Of a DNA stretch of 16,528 nucleotides, positions 1-8,800 are shown piece after piece. The DNA comes from JBOHSA01 sp050732995. GTDB lineage: Bacteria > Gemmatimonadota > Gemmatimonadetes > Gemmatimonadales > GWC2-71-9. The stretch spans positions 1 through 16,528 of the forward strand of contig JBOHSA010000189.1 in the NCBI GenBank assembly GCA_050732995.1, written 5' to 3'. Within the stretch, counting starts at the first letter, position 1, and each line of letters starts with the position of its first letter. Under the pieces are notes generated by a model. That model did no database searches, had not been told where the DNA came from, and saw only the letters and a list, made by a program, of their open reading frames with translations. A program made the translations under genes and the position numbers.

Positions 1-54
1 CGGGCTCCTCTCTGCGAAGCAGCGGCATTGTGCGCACGCCACCTGGAGGAGACC

Positions 55-765
55 ATGACCAGACACGCGCTTGCGCTCCTGCTGATCCTGACCCCGGCTG
101 TGTTTCTGCCGGCGTGCCAGGACGGTACGGGGCCCGCCCCCTTCGTGGAGAACCTGGACATCACCCTGTGTGCTCCGGCGAACGGCCCGTTCACGACCAC
201 GATCGACAACCCCTACATGCCGCTTGTCTCCGGCACGCAGTTCGTGTTTCAGGGGACGGACGGCGGGGACGCGGTGCAGCTGGTGATCACCGTTCTCGCC
301 GCCACCGAGGTCGTCGCCGGCGTGACGACGCGGGTCCTGGAGGAACGCGAATCGGTGAACGGCGCGCTGATCGAGGTGTCGCGGAACTTCTTCGTGCAGG
401 CGCCCGGTGGGAGCGTGTGCTACTTCGGCGAGGACGTCGACATCTACCAGGGCGGCGTCGTCGTCAGCCACGAGGGGCAGTGGCGCGCCGGCCTCAACGG
501 AGCGGTCCCCGGTATCTTCATGCCCGCATCCCCCGCCGTCGGCATGGCGTTTCGCCAGGAGGTCGCGCCGGGCGTCGCCGAGGACCGGGTACAGATCGTG
601 GCAGCGGGCGAGTCGGTCACCGTCCCCTACGGCACGTTCACCAACACCATCCGGTTTCGCGAGACCACGCCGCTCGAGCCGGGGGCGAGCTCCACCAAGG
701 TCTACGCGCGCGACTTCGGGCAGATCGTGGACGACCACGTACGGCTCACCAGCCGGACGCCCTAG
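55..765 (+). CDS. Putative secreted lipoprotein of unknown function
   Basis: A 236-residue protein read from the ATG at 55, chosen because GGAGGA lies just upstream (about 45-50) and the protein then opens with a clean signal peptide. The hydrophobic stretch spans residues 5-18 and ends in a lipobox LPAC, so Cys21 would be the lipidated residue. The mature part has no transmembrane segment and looks beta-rich, with the phrases NPYMPLVSGTQFVF and GEDVDIYQGG. I recall similar wording (NPYFPLxPGT) in uncharacterised bacterial secreted proteins, but I cannot name a function. It converges on the DUF5916 gene with only 15 bases between the two stops, and no clear terminator is visible there. The upstream 54 bases are too short to judge the promoter. 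Confidence 0.8.
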   Translation: MTRHALALLLILTPAVFLPACQDGTGPAPFVENLDITLCAPANGPFTTTIDNPYMPLVSGTQFVFQGTDGGDAVQLVITVLAATEVVAGVTTRVLEERESVNGALIEVSRNFFVQAPGGSVCYFGEDVDIYQGGVVVSHEGQWRAGLNGAVPGIFMPASPAVGMAFRQEVAPGVAEDRVQIVAAGESVTVPYGTFTNTIRFRETTPLEPGASSTKVYARDFGQIVDDHVRLTSRTP

Positions 766-780
766 CGTGGCCCGGCGCGC

Positions 781-3000
781 TCAGCGTCGGAAGTAGGAGA
801 CGACCTTGCCGACCAGGGCGCCCCGGAGCGGCCGCCCCCAGGGGATCCCGCCCGGGCGCTCCGTCGGCCAGGCGCTGTTCCAGACGAGATACGCGTCGCT
901 CCCGGGGCGCGGGATCCAGTGCAGCCGCGCGTTGACCGCGAGCCGCTCGGACTCGTTGTCCCATTGCAGGAACAGCGTCGTGTTCAGCCGCGGGGTCGCG
1001 GCATAGTCGAGCCGGAGCCCGGTTTCCCAAGCGGTGAACCGGCCTGTCGCCATGCGCACCCGTTGAACCGCGCTCTCGAGCTCCGTGATCAGGTGGGGTG
1101 CCACTCGGACCGTCAGGCCGAGGTCCACCGCCTCCGACCACCCGGTGTAGTAGTCACCCGCGCTCACCTCGAGGCTCCCGGACACCGGCCGTCCGCTCGA
1201 CGTCTCGATCTCCGCCTCGAGGCGCTGCCAGCCGTAGCGGCCGGGGGGGATCACGGCGCCGGGGAAGATCTCGAACGTGTCGGCCGGGGCGTCTTCGCGC
1301 CGGCCGACGCGCAGCTCGAACTGGTCGCCGCTCTGGAACTCGGCGCCGAGGAAGCCCACGGCGTACTGGGCGCGGTTCGGCGTGCCGTCCAGGTCGGTGA
1401 TGATCTCGAAGGAGAGCGGCATGAGCTGCAGCCGGCGCACGCCCCAGCGGTGCGGCCGGGGGAAGAACCGGAACGCCCCACGGTAGGTCCAGATCGCTGC
1501 CTGCTGCACGAAGCCGAGCGCCGGGGCGAAGCCGGAGTCGACGCGGCTCACACCGACCACCAGGTCGGCCCAGTTGTTCGGGTAGTCGAGCACGACGCGC
1601 CACGCGCCGGCCGCGCGCGCGCCCGCAGCGTCCCGGCTCCAGGCGACAAAGCCCAACGGGATCAGGTTCTGGCCGTTCACGAGGAACGGGAAGTTGAAGT
1701 CCGCCCCGGCAGCGAGCCGCGTGCCGGCGACGCCGGGTCCGCCCTGCGCCGTGGCCATGCCGCCCACGTAGCCGCGCGACCATGCGTCATGCTTCACACG
1801 GGCTACGAGGTCCACGGCGTCCTCGGCGCCGCCGGTGCGCACGGCCAACAGGCCGAGCCGCTCCGCCCCCAGGCGACCCGTGAGGCGCCCGCCCGCGAGG
1901 ATCGGGAGTGGCGTGCCGTCGGGCGCGAGCCCGATGCGACGGCTGTGGAACAGCTGCGTCCGCGCCGCCTGCCCGAAGTCGAAGATGCTCGACGCCTCCA
2001 GAAAGAACTGGCGCTTCTCGGGGAAGAACACGGGGAACCGCGTGAGGTTGACGACCTGCTGGTCGGCCTCCACCTGCGCGAAGTCGGTGTTGGCGGTGAG
2101 GTCGAGCGTCAGGGTCGGCCCGACGGCCAGCTTGCCGTCGAGCCCGAGTTTGAGCTCGCCGCGCGACGCCGCGGTCACGCTGTCCGTGCCGTCGGCGCGG
2201 TACTGCCGGGTCGCCGCCAGCCCGCTGGCGAGCGCGAAAGGCCGGAGCTCAAGGACAGGCCGTGGGGGGAGCGGGCCCAGGCCCTCGAGCGCGCCCTCGA
2301 ACTCCTGGTGAAACAAGCCCTGCTGGCGGCGCCAGGCCTGCCACAGCACTTCCTCATTCCTGCGGCGGATCTGACGATACAGGTTCAGGCCCCAGCGCGC
2401 GCCGTCGCGGGGGTAGCGCAATGCGGCCCAGGGGATGAACAGCTCCGCCGTCCAACCCTCGGGGGTGACCCGCGCCCGCGCATCCCACACCGCGTTCCAG
2501 TTCTCGTTCTCGTCTTCCGGACCCTTCACCTCGAGGTCGATGATGGCGCCGTTCGCGTTGACCCCGAACGCGTAGCCCGACCGGCGGTCGAAGGTGGGGT
2601 CGAGCAGGATGGCGAAGAAATCGTCGTGGTCGATGTCGCCGTCGCGCCGCAGCTGGCTGCGGACGATCTTGTGCGGCTCGCGGTCGTAGGCCCAGACCCC
2701 CACGTAGAGTCCGGCCGGGGCGGCCAGGAAGCGCACCATCGTGCGCTCGCTCGCGGGGGCCCCCTCCTCCGGCTCCAGCTGGCGGAAGTCGGTGATCGAG
2801 TCGGCCAGGAACCAGGCGGGCTCGTTCGGCGCGCCGTCGAGCCGGAGGGGGGTGTCCGTCCGGGCGGCACGGGCCACGGCGGTGCCCGCGCGGCCCGCCG
2901 GGTGAGCGGCCGACGAGTCCTGGGCGGCGAGGACGAACACGTTGGCGGTCGCGCACAGCGTCGCGATGGCGGCGACCGAGGACAGGGGTGCGTGGCGCAT
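781..3000 (-). CDS. DUF5916 / CBM9-like outer-membrane-type protein
   Basis: A 739-residue exported protein. I use the ATG at 3000 because it opens directly into a signal peptide (MRHAPLSSVA to VLAAQ, residues 1-27); an upstream in-frame ATG at 3060 would add 20 unlikely residues. Residues about 45-210 resemble a carbohydrate-binding family 9 fold, with the typical phrases LRLDGAPNEPAW, DDFFAILLDP and WNAVWDARA. The remainder matches DUF5916, including the family hallmark FFPEKRQFFLE near residues 320-335, followed by many amphipathic strands consistent with a beta-barrel. The family is common in Gemmatimonadota, Acidobacteriota and Bacteroidota. Substrate is unknown, and a role in surface binding or uptake of oligomers is only inference. 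It is transcribed away from the haem-binding gene at 3117. Confidence 0.9.
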   Translation of the reverse strand: MRHAPLSSVAAIATLCATANVFVLAAQDSSAAHPAGRAGTAVARAARTDTPLRLDGAPNEPAWFLADSITDFRQLEPEEGAPASERTMVRFLAAPAGLYVGVWAYDREPHKIVRSQLRRDGDIDHDDFFAILLDPTFDRRSGYAFGVNANGAIIDLEVKGPEDENENWNAVWDARARVTPEGWTAELFIPWAALRYPRDGARWGLNLYRQIRRRNEEVLWQAWRRQQGLFHQEFEGALEGLGPLPPRPVLELRPFALASGLAATRQYRADGTDSVTAASRGELKLGLDGKLAVGPTLTLDLTANTDFAQVEADQQVVNLTRFPVFFPEKRQFFLEASSIFDFGQAARTQLFHSRRIGLAPDGTPLPILAGGRLTGRLGAERLGLLAVRTGGAEDAVDLVARVKHDAWSRGYVGGMATAQGGPGVAGTRLAAGADFNFPFLVNGQNLIPLGFVAWSRDAAGARAAGAWRVVLDYPNNWADLVVGVSRVDSGFAPALGFVQQAAIWTYRGAFRFFPRPHRWGVRRLQLMPLSFEIITDLDGTPNRAQYAVGFLGAEFQSGDQFELRVGRREDAPADTFEIFPGAVIPPGRYGWQRLEAEIETSSGRPVSGSLEVSAGDYYTGWSEAVDLGLTVRVAPHLITELESAVQRVRMATGRFTAWETGLRLDYAATPRLNTTLFLQWDNESERLAVNARLHWIPRPGSDAYLVWNSAWPTERPGGIPWGRPLRGALVGKVVSYFRR

Positions 3001-3061
3001 GGTGCCCAATCCTGTCGCGTCGCCGCCCCGACCACAATACGCGCGCCCGGTGCCGTCCATC

Positions 3062-3092
3062 TTGCGCTCGCGCGCGGGTCGCCCGCAGCTTA
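3062..3092 (+). promoter_or_regulatory. Promoter-like TTGCGC-N17-GCAGCTTA
   Basis: TTGCGC at 3062-3067 is followed after 17 nt by GCAGCTTA at 3085-3092. The same pair occurs before the genes at 3672 and 5872. If CAGCTT acts as the -10 element, transcription would start near 3098, leaving a leader of about 18 nt that carries AGAGG at 3105-3109 before the GTG start at 3117. This is inference from repetition and position; the -10 is a poor match to TATAAT. Confidence 0.5.
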
Positions 3093-3116
3093 GCCAACGA
3101 CCACAGAGGCGCTACG

Positions 3117-3572
3117 GTGGTACGACCGAGCAAACGGCTGACGAAACTGACGATCCTCGGCCTCGCCCTGGCATTCGTCGCCATCCAGTTCGTGCCGGTC
3201 CAGCGCACCACCGGACTGGGGGCCGGGGATCCCGTGGCGTCCCGGGAGGTCGGATGGATCCTCCGGCGCGCATGCTACGACTGTCACTCCACGGAGACCC
3301 GGTGGCCGATTTGGGCGTATGTGGCGCCTGTGTCGTGGCGCGTGGTCGCGGACGTGAACCGCGCGCGCGCGGCGCTGAACTTCTCCGACTGGGCGGCCTA
3401 CGGGGACGACCGCCGGGTGGCGCTCCGCGCCACCGTCGGCGCGGTTACCGCCAGTCACCGCATGCCGCTCTGGTACTACGTGACGCTGCATCCCGACGCG
3501 CGGCTCAGTCCGGGCGAGCTCGCCCTCTTGAAGGACTGGGCGCGGCAGGCCCCCGCGGAACGGAAGCCCTAG
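3117..3572 (+). CDS. Membrane-anchored haem-binding protein (CxxCH, haem_bd family)
   Basis: Read from the GTG at 3117, which has AGAGG seven bases upstream and gives 151 residues. An in-frame ATG at 2988 would add residues with no family character and would overlap the start of the divergent gene. One N-terminal hydrophobic helix (about residues 11-27) is a membrane anchor or uncleaved signal. A single c-type haem attachment motif follows, Cys53-Tyr-Asp-Cys56-His57, inside the phrase CYDCHSTETRWPIW that is typical of the haem-binding domain family PF14376. Met116 in the phrase SHRMPLWYY could be a distal ligand. The protein would sit outside the cytoplasmic membrane and bind haem or carry electrons; its partner is not visible here. 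It is followed by a separate promoter for the next gene. Confidence 0.88.
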   Translation: MVRPSKRLTKLTILGLALAFVAIQFVPVQRTTGLGAGDPVASREVGWILRRACYDCHSTETRWPIWAYVAPVSWRVVADVNRARAALNFSDWAAYGDDRRVALRATVGAVTASHRMPLWYYVTLHPDARLSPGELALLKDWARQAPAERKP

Positions 3573-3589
3573 GAGGCCCGCTCCCGACC

Positions 3590-3607
3590 TTAGGCGACCA
3601 CGCCTGA
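3590..3607 (+). terminator. Small GC hairpin after the haem-binding gene
   Basis: A 7-bp stem (3590-3596 with 3601-3607, one G-U pair) closes on the tetraloop ACCA, 17 bases after the stop of the haem-binding gene. No T-run follows, so it is at best a weak or U-less terminator. Confidence 0.25.
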
Positions 3608-3635
3608 CCACCCGCCCCGCGCCGGGCGATTCCGG

Positions 3636-3665
3636 TTGCGCCACCCGGTTCGGGTCCGCAGCTTA
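3636..3665 (+). promoter_or_regulatory. Promoter-like TTGCGC-N16-GCAGCTTA, near-leaderless
   Basis: TTGCGC at 3636-3641 and GCAGCTTA at 3658-3665 repeat the pair seen at 3062. The second box ends only six bases before the ATG at 3672. With CAGCTT as the -10 element, the transcript would begin at or next to the ATG, and no Shine-Dalgarno sequence is present between. This suggests a leaderless message. Confidence 0.5.
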
Positions 3666-3671
3666 GGCGCC

Positions 3672-5708
3672 ATGAAGCCTGCCCTCCTCGCCTGCGCGGG
3701 GCTCGTGTGCCTCGCCACCTCAGCCGCCCCGCCCCCCCCCCCCGCCCCCCGGCCCGTCACGGTGGACGACCTGATGCAGCTCCGCTCGATCGCCGACGTG
3801 CGCATCTCCCCGGACGGCCGCCGCGTCGCCTACGTCGTCTCGAGCGTGTCGTTCGAGGACAACGCCTATGTCCCCGCGCTGTACGTGGTGGACGCGCACG
3901 GCGGGACGCCGCGCCGCCTGGCGCCTGCCACGCGCATCGCCAACCGGCCGCTGCCCCGACCGATGCTGCGCTGGTCGCCCGACGGGGCCACGCTCTCGTT
4001 GCTCGCGTTGATCGACGACGTTCCCCAGGTCGTGACGGTCGATCCCGGCAGCGGCGACGCGCGGCCGGTGACCGCTGTCAAGGAGGGCGTGGCCAGCTAC
4101 GCCTTGGCGCCCGACGGCCGGCGGCTCGCGTTTGTGGCACCCGAGCCGGCCTCCGCCGACGAAGAGCGCCGGCGGAGAGACCGGACCTACGTCGTTCGCG
4201 TCGATCGCGACGAACGACCCGTCCGCCTGTGGGTGCAGGACGTCGCCGGCGGCGCTGGCGCCCGGAGCCTGACGCCGCGGGCCCACTTCGTGCACGCGAT
4301 CGATTGGACGCCGGATGGCGGGCAGCTCGTCTACTCGGCGTCATCGCGCACGGGGTTCCTGGCGCCGTACTACACGCGGATCTATCGCGTTCCCGTGGCC
4401 GGGGGCGAGCCGCAGCCCGTGGTCGATCGCCCCGGAATGAACACTGCGCCGCGCGTCTCGCCCGACGGCCACTGGATCGCGTTCGTCTCGACCGATCGCC
4501 AGATGGGCGTGATGGCGACGCGGGGTCTCCACGTCGTCCCGTCCACGGGTGGGGAGAGCCGTTACCTCACGCGCGCGCTCGAGGCGTGGGTGGAGGATTT
4601 CGTGTGGCTGCCGGACGGCCGGTCGATCCTGCTCCAGCCGCACGAAGGCACCTACAGCCACGCCGAGCACATGTTCGAGCAGCACATCGTCCAGGTGCGG
4701 CTGGCAGACGGGCGCGTGGAAGCGCTGACCCAGGGTCCGACCGTCCAGTACTCGCTCAGTCTCAGCGTCGACGGCTCCCGGCTCGCGTACCGGTCCGTGA
4801 CCGCGGCGACGATGGGGGACGTGTTCGTAATGGAGACGGCCAGTCGGCGCGCCACGCGTGTGACGGAGGTCAATCCGGAGCTCGCCGAGCTCGACCTGGG
4901 CCCGCTGCGGCCGATCCGGTGGCGCTCGTTCGACGGCCTGGAGATCTGGGGTCTGCTGCTCACCCCGCCGCGCTCCGCGCCCGGCACACGCCTGCCGCTG
5001 CTCGTCTACTGCCATGGCGGGCCGATCGGCGGATTCACCTACGGCATCTTCCCGCAGTTCATGCACACCCTCGGCCAGGTGGACCCCTATCCGGCGCAGG
5101 CGATGGCGAGCGCGGGGATGGCGATTCTGTTCCCGATGCCGCGCGGCGGCTCGGGCTACGGCGTCCAGAGCTTCCGCTCCATCGTCAACGCGTGGGGGGA
5201 GGGCGACTACCGGGACATCATGGCCGGTGTCGACCACGTCATTGTGGAAGGCATCGCGGACCCCGACCGCCTCGGCGTCATGGGCGCCTCCTACGGCGGC
5301 TTCATGACGAGCTGGATCGTGACGCAGACCGATCGCTTCAAGGCCGCGTCGACCGGCGCGAGCGTGAACGACCTCGCCGACGCCTACTACCTGGGCGAAG
5401 GCGGCGATTTCATGATCGAGTACTTCGGCTTGCCGTGGGAGCCGCGCGCGGTCTACGCGGCGCATTCACCCCTGACCTTCGCGGCGCATGTGAAAACGCC
5501 GCTCCTGATTCAGCACGGCGAGAACGACCGGCGGGTGCCGTTGGCGCAGTCCCAGAAATTCTACCGCGCGCTCAAGGCGCACCAGGCGACCGTGGAATTC
5601 GACATCTATCCCCGCGGCGGGCACGTGCTCACCGAGCCAGCGCAGCAACGCGAGGCGATGCGGCGCAACCTGGAGTGGTTCACACGCTGGCTGAAACCGG
5701 TTCATTGA
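3672..5708 (+). CDS. Secreted S9-family peptidase (prolyl oligopeptidase / acylaminoacyl-peptidase type)
   Basis: A 678-residue serine peptidase starting at the ATG at 3672, chosen because the signal peptide begins there (MKPALLACAG to ATSAAP). An upstream in-frame ATG at 3636 lies inside the promoter. After a proline-rich linker, residues about 40-410 form a beta-propeller of PD40/WD40-like repeats, recognised by recurring phrases such as ISPDGRRVAY, WSPDG and VSPDGHWIAF. The C-terminal alpha/beta-hydrolase domain carries the complete catalytic triad: Ser540 in GASYGG, Asp619 in ENDRR and His651 in GGH. The family removes short peptides or acylated residues from the N-termini of oligopeptides, with the propeller excluding folded proteins. 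The signal peptide places it outside the cytoplasm. The next gene is a second propeller protease, suggesting shared peptide breakdown. A C12 tract lies in the linker. Confidence 0.93.
   Translation: MKPALLACAGLVCLATSAAPPPPPAPRPVTVDDLMQLRSIADVRISPDGRRVAYVVSSVSFEDNAYVPALYVVDAHGGTPRRLAPATRIANRPLPRPMLRWSPDGATLSLLALIDDVPQVVTVDPGSGDARPVTAVKEGVASYALAPDGRRLAFVAPEPASADEERRRRDRTYVVRVDRDERPVRLWVQDVAGGAGARSLTPRAHFVHAIDWTPDGGQLVYSASSRTGFLAPYYTRIYRVPVAGGEPQPVVDRPGMNTAPRVSPDGHWIAFVSTDRQMGVMATRGLHVVPSTGGESRYLTRALEAWVEDFVWLPDGRSILLQPHEGTYSHAEHMFEQHIVQVRLADGRVEALTQGPTVQYSLSLSVDGSRLAYRSVTAATMGDVFVMETASRRATRVTEVNPELAELDLGPLRPIRWRSFDGLEIWGLLLTPPRSAPGTRLPLLVYCHGGPIGGFTYGIFPQFMHTLGQVDPYPAQAMASAGMAILFPMPRGGSGYGVQSFRSIVNAWGEGDYRDIMAGVDHVIVEGIADPDRLGVMGASYGGFMTSWIVTQTDRFKAASTGASVNDLADAYYLGEGGDFMIEYFGLPWEPRAVYAAHSPLTFAAHVKTPLLIQHGENDRRVPLAQSQKFYRALKAHQATVEFDIYPRGGHVLTEPAQQREAMRRNLEWFTRWLKPVH
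3732..3743 (+). repeat. Poly-C tract (C12) in the coding region of the S9 peptidase
   Basis: Twelve consecutive C bases encode four prolines directly after the signal peptide; a G and six more C follow (3744-3750). Tracts of this length are prone to slippage, and any one-base change would shift the frame near residue 25. It may be a phase-variable switch, or a site of sequencing error. Confidence 0.9.
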
Positions 5709-5733
5709 CGACGCGCTCGCGGGCGGCAGCTTA
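5705..5733 (+). promoter_or_regulatory. Promoter-like TTGACG-N15-GCAGCTTA
   Basis: TTGACG at 5705-5710 overlaps the stop of the S9 peptidase gene, and GCAGCTTA lies at 5726-5733. It is the third copy of the pair seen at 3062 and 3636. Transcription would start near 5740 and give a leader of about 130 nt before the ATG at 5872. Confidence 0.45.
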
Positions 5734-5871
5734 AGGGCGCACAGCCGTCGCGTGGATGGCCGAAGGCAAGGTCCGCAACTGGAAGTACATCAGGCGGTGA
5801 GGAAACAAGATGACCCTCGCCGCGATCACCTCGGCGGCGACACTTGGAGCGCACATCCGTGCGGAGGGTTT
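5734..5871 (+). other. Leader region with two possible small ORFs
   Basis: The 138 bases before the tricorn-like gene hold two short reading frames. One runs 5756-5800 (14 residues, MAEGKVRNWKYIRR). The second runs 5810-5899 (29 residues) behind a good Shine-Dalgarno (GAGGA at 5799-5803), and its end overlaps the main start at 5872 in another frame. They could be leader peptides that couple or attenuate translation, or chance frames. No riboswitch was recognised. Confidence 0.3.
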
Positions 5872-8800
5872 ATGCGTATTCCGCCAATCAGCCTCGTGAT
5901 CGCGCTGGCCACGGCGATGGGTGTCGCCGCCCAGGAGCCCGTGCGCGGCGCCCGCCATCCGGCCCTGTCGCCCGACGCCCAATGGCTGACCTTCTCCTGG
6001 CGCGGCGATCTGTGGAAGGTCGCCGCCGCGGGCGGCCGTGCCGAACGCCTCACCGTCCATCCCGGCGACGACCGCGCTGCCCAGTGGTCGCCGGACGGGC
6101 GATGGATCGCGTTTTCGGGCAAGCGCGACGGGAACTACGACGTGTTCGTGATGTCCGCAGACGGCGGCTCGACCCGCCAGCTCACCGCCCACTCGGCGAA
6201 CGACCTGGTGGCGGGGTGGACCGCGGACGGTCGGGCGGTGCTGTTCACCTCCGCCCGCGATTTCGAGCGCGGCGTGCTGTGGGCGGTCCCGGTCGCGGGC
6301 GGCACGGAGCGCAAAGTCACGCGGGGTCAGACCGCCACGGCCACGGTCTCCGCCGACGGGCGGACGCTGTTGCTCACGGCCGGCGCGCCGGGCGGCTGGT
6401 GGCGCAAGGGGTACCGCGGGGCGAACAACTGGGCCGTCTGGTCGCGACCGATGGACGAGCCGGGCGCCGCTACCAAGCTGACCGCCTTCAGCGGCCGGAA
6501 CGGCTGGCCGCAGTTCGGCGCGGATGGGCGCTCCGTCTATTACCTGGCCGATTCGACGGGCGCCACCGAGCTCTGGCGGATGAACGCCGACGGCAGCGGC
6601 CGGCAGCCCGTCACGCGCGTGGGGCGGGACGGGGCCCGCTTCCTGTCGGTAGCCAAGAACGGCCAGCTCGCCGCGTTCGAGCTCGACGTGGGGCTCTGGA
6701 CGGTGCCGCTCACCGGCGCCAACGCCCTGCCGCGCGAGGTCCGGATCACCGCGGCGTCGGATGAGCAGTTCAACCGCGTCACGCGGCGCACGTACTCCGA
6801 TCGCGCCAGCGGAGTCGAGCTGTCGGCCGACGGCCGAGAGGCCGCTTTCGTCGCCCGCGGCGACGTCTTCGTGGTCGGGACGCGCGCCGGCGCCAGCACC
6901 GAGAACCTGACCAATCACCCCGCGCGCGACTTCCAGGCGGCCTGGAGCCCGGACGGCAAGGCGCTGGCGTTCGTGTCCGACCGTTCGGGTAACGAGGACG
7001 TGTACGTCCTGCGCTCGGCCGACAGCGCCGAGCCGCGGCTGTCCCGCACGCTGCGCACCACGCTTCTCCAGGTCACGCGTGACGCCGCGCGCGACCTTCA
7101 GCCGGCGTGGTCGCCGGACAGGCGGCAGCTCGCCTTCTTCCGGCAAGGCGATCCGCCGTCCCTGTGGGTGATGGACGCCGACGGGCGCAACGCGCGCCGG
7201 GTGGTCGAGGGCTACGTGGGCGGCTTCGCCTGGAGCCCGGACGGCAGGTGGATCGCGTACGGGCGCGGGATGCAGGGGGAGACCGGCCGGGGATCGTCGG
7301 ACATCTTCGTCGTGCCCGCCGCGGGCGGCACCCCCGTCAACGTCACGCGCTACCCGTCCACCAACCGCTCGCCGCAGTGGAGTCGCGACGGCCGCCGCCT
7401 GGTGTTCATTTCTTCGCGCGGCGCCGATCCCGGCCAGTCCGGCGGCGCGCCGATCTCGGACCTGTATCAGATCTGGCTGCGCCGGGCCGACCACGAGAAG
7501 ACGCGCGAAGATTGGGCGCTCGAGGAGGACGCGAGCGGAGGCGCCGGGGACCGGCGTAGCGCGGCGCGGCGCGACTCGAGCGCGGCGACGCCGGAAGTGC
7601 GGATCGACGTCGACGGCATCGAGGAGCGGGCGCGCCGCGTGACCGAGGGCGTGGTGGTCGGGAGCTTCGCGATCAGCCCGGACGGCAAGCAGTTCGCCGT
7701 GATCGGCGGCGTGATGGGCCAGTCGGACCTGTGGATCATCGGGCGGGACGGCGACAACCCGACCCGGCTGACGCGGGGCGGTGCCAACCCCGACGACGTG
7801 GCGTTCGATCCCGACGGGAAGAAGGTGTACTACCTCACGGGCCGCGGCACCATCGCGAGCGTCGAGACCAACGGCCAGCACCCCGGAAGCGTCGCGTTTC
7901 AGGCCGTGGTGACCATCGACGCCGCCGCCGAAGCGCTCCAGATGTTCGAGGAGGCGTGGCGCGCGCTCGGCGCCGCGTTCTACGATCCGCGCATGCACGG
8001 GCGCGACTGGAATGCCGTGCGGGCGGCCTACCGGCCGCTCGCCGAGGCCGCGTATACCAAGGAAGCGTTGGGCGACGTCATCCTGATGATGATCGGCGAG
8101 CTCAACGCGTCCCACTTGAACTTCACCCTGCCCCCGACCGACGACGCCGTGCGCACGGGCGAGCTGGGACTGGTGTTCGACGACGCGTATCGGGGCCGCG
8201 GCCTGAAGGTCGCCGCCGTGGTGCCGGGCGGCCCGACCGACCGCGTCGCCTCGACCGTGCGGCCGGGCGAGTACCTGCTGGCGGTCGGCGACGCCGAGAT
8301 CACCGAGACCACGAACGCCTATCAGCTCCTCGCCAACACCGTGGGCGACCGCATCGCCCTGCGCGTCGCCGCGACGCCCGAGGGACGCGACGCCCGCCTC
8401 GTCGCCGTCCGGCCGGTGTCGGCGGGCGAGCTCGGCGACCTGCAATACGCGGAGTGGGTGAAGCGCAATCACGACCGCGTCCGGCAGCTCTCGAATGGTC
8501 GGCTCGGCTACCTGCATATCCGGGCGATGAACCCGCCGTCGCTGGAGCGGTTCAAGCGCGATCTCTGGGGTCGCGAGGCGGCGGGGGAGGGGCTGATCAT
8601 CGACCAGCGCTACAACGGCGGGGGCAACATCCACGAGCAGCTGTGGACCGAGCTGCTACGCCGCGCGCCGATCTATTTCACGAATCGCGCGGGCCAGCGC
8701 CGGTTCTCCCCGCCCCAATGGGCCCGGCCCACGGTCGCGCTCCAGAACCAGAACTCATTCTCGGACGCCGAGATCTTCCCCTACGGGTTCAAGGCGCTCG

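Noticed and set aside
766..780. Terminator between the convergent genes at 765 and 781
   Set aside because: Only 15 bases, with no stable stem and no T-run.
30..935. A 301-codon frame overlapping the first lipoprotein and running into the convergent gene
   Set aside because: Arg/Gly/Pro-rich out-of-frame translation without a signal peptide or domain. The frame beginning at 55 has both an SD and a lipobox.
3034..3062. A TATTGT box on the minus strand as promoter for the DUF5916 gene
   Set aside because: The -10-like box is plausible, but no TTGACA-like element lies at 16-18 nt, so it was not listed as a feature.
919..3093. A 724-codon plus-strand open frame opposite the DUF5916 gene
   Set aside because: Its protein is low-complexity Arg/Ala/Gly/Val-rich with no domain. 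It is an antisense shadow produced by high-GC third positions of the real minus-strand gene.
5731..8634. A 967-codon minus-strand open frame opposite the tricorn-like gene
   Set aside because: Same cause: no recognisable domain, biased composition, and the plus strand encodes a complete protease with all catalytic residues.
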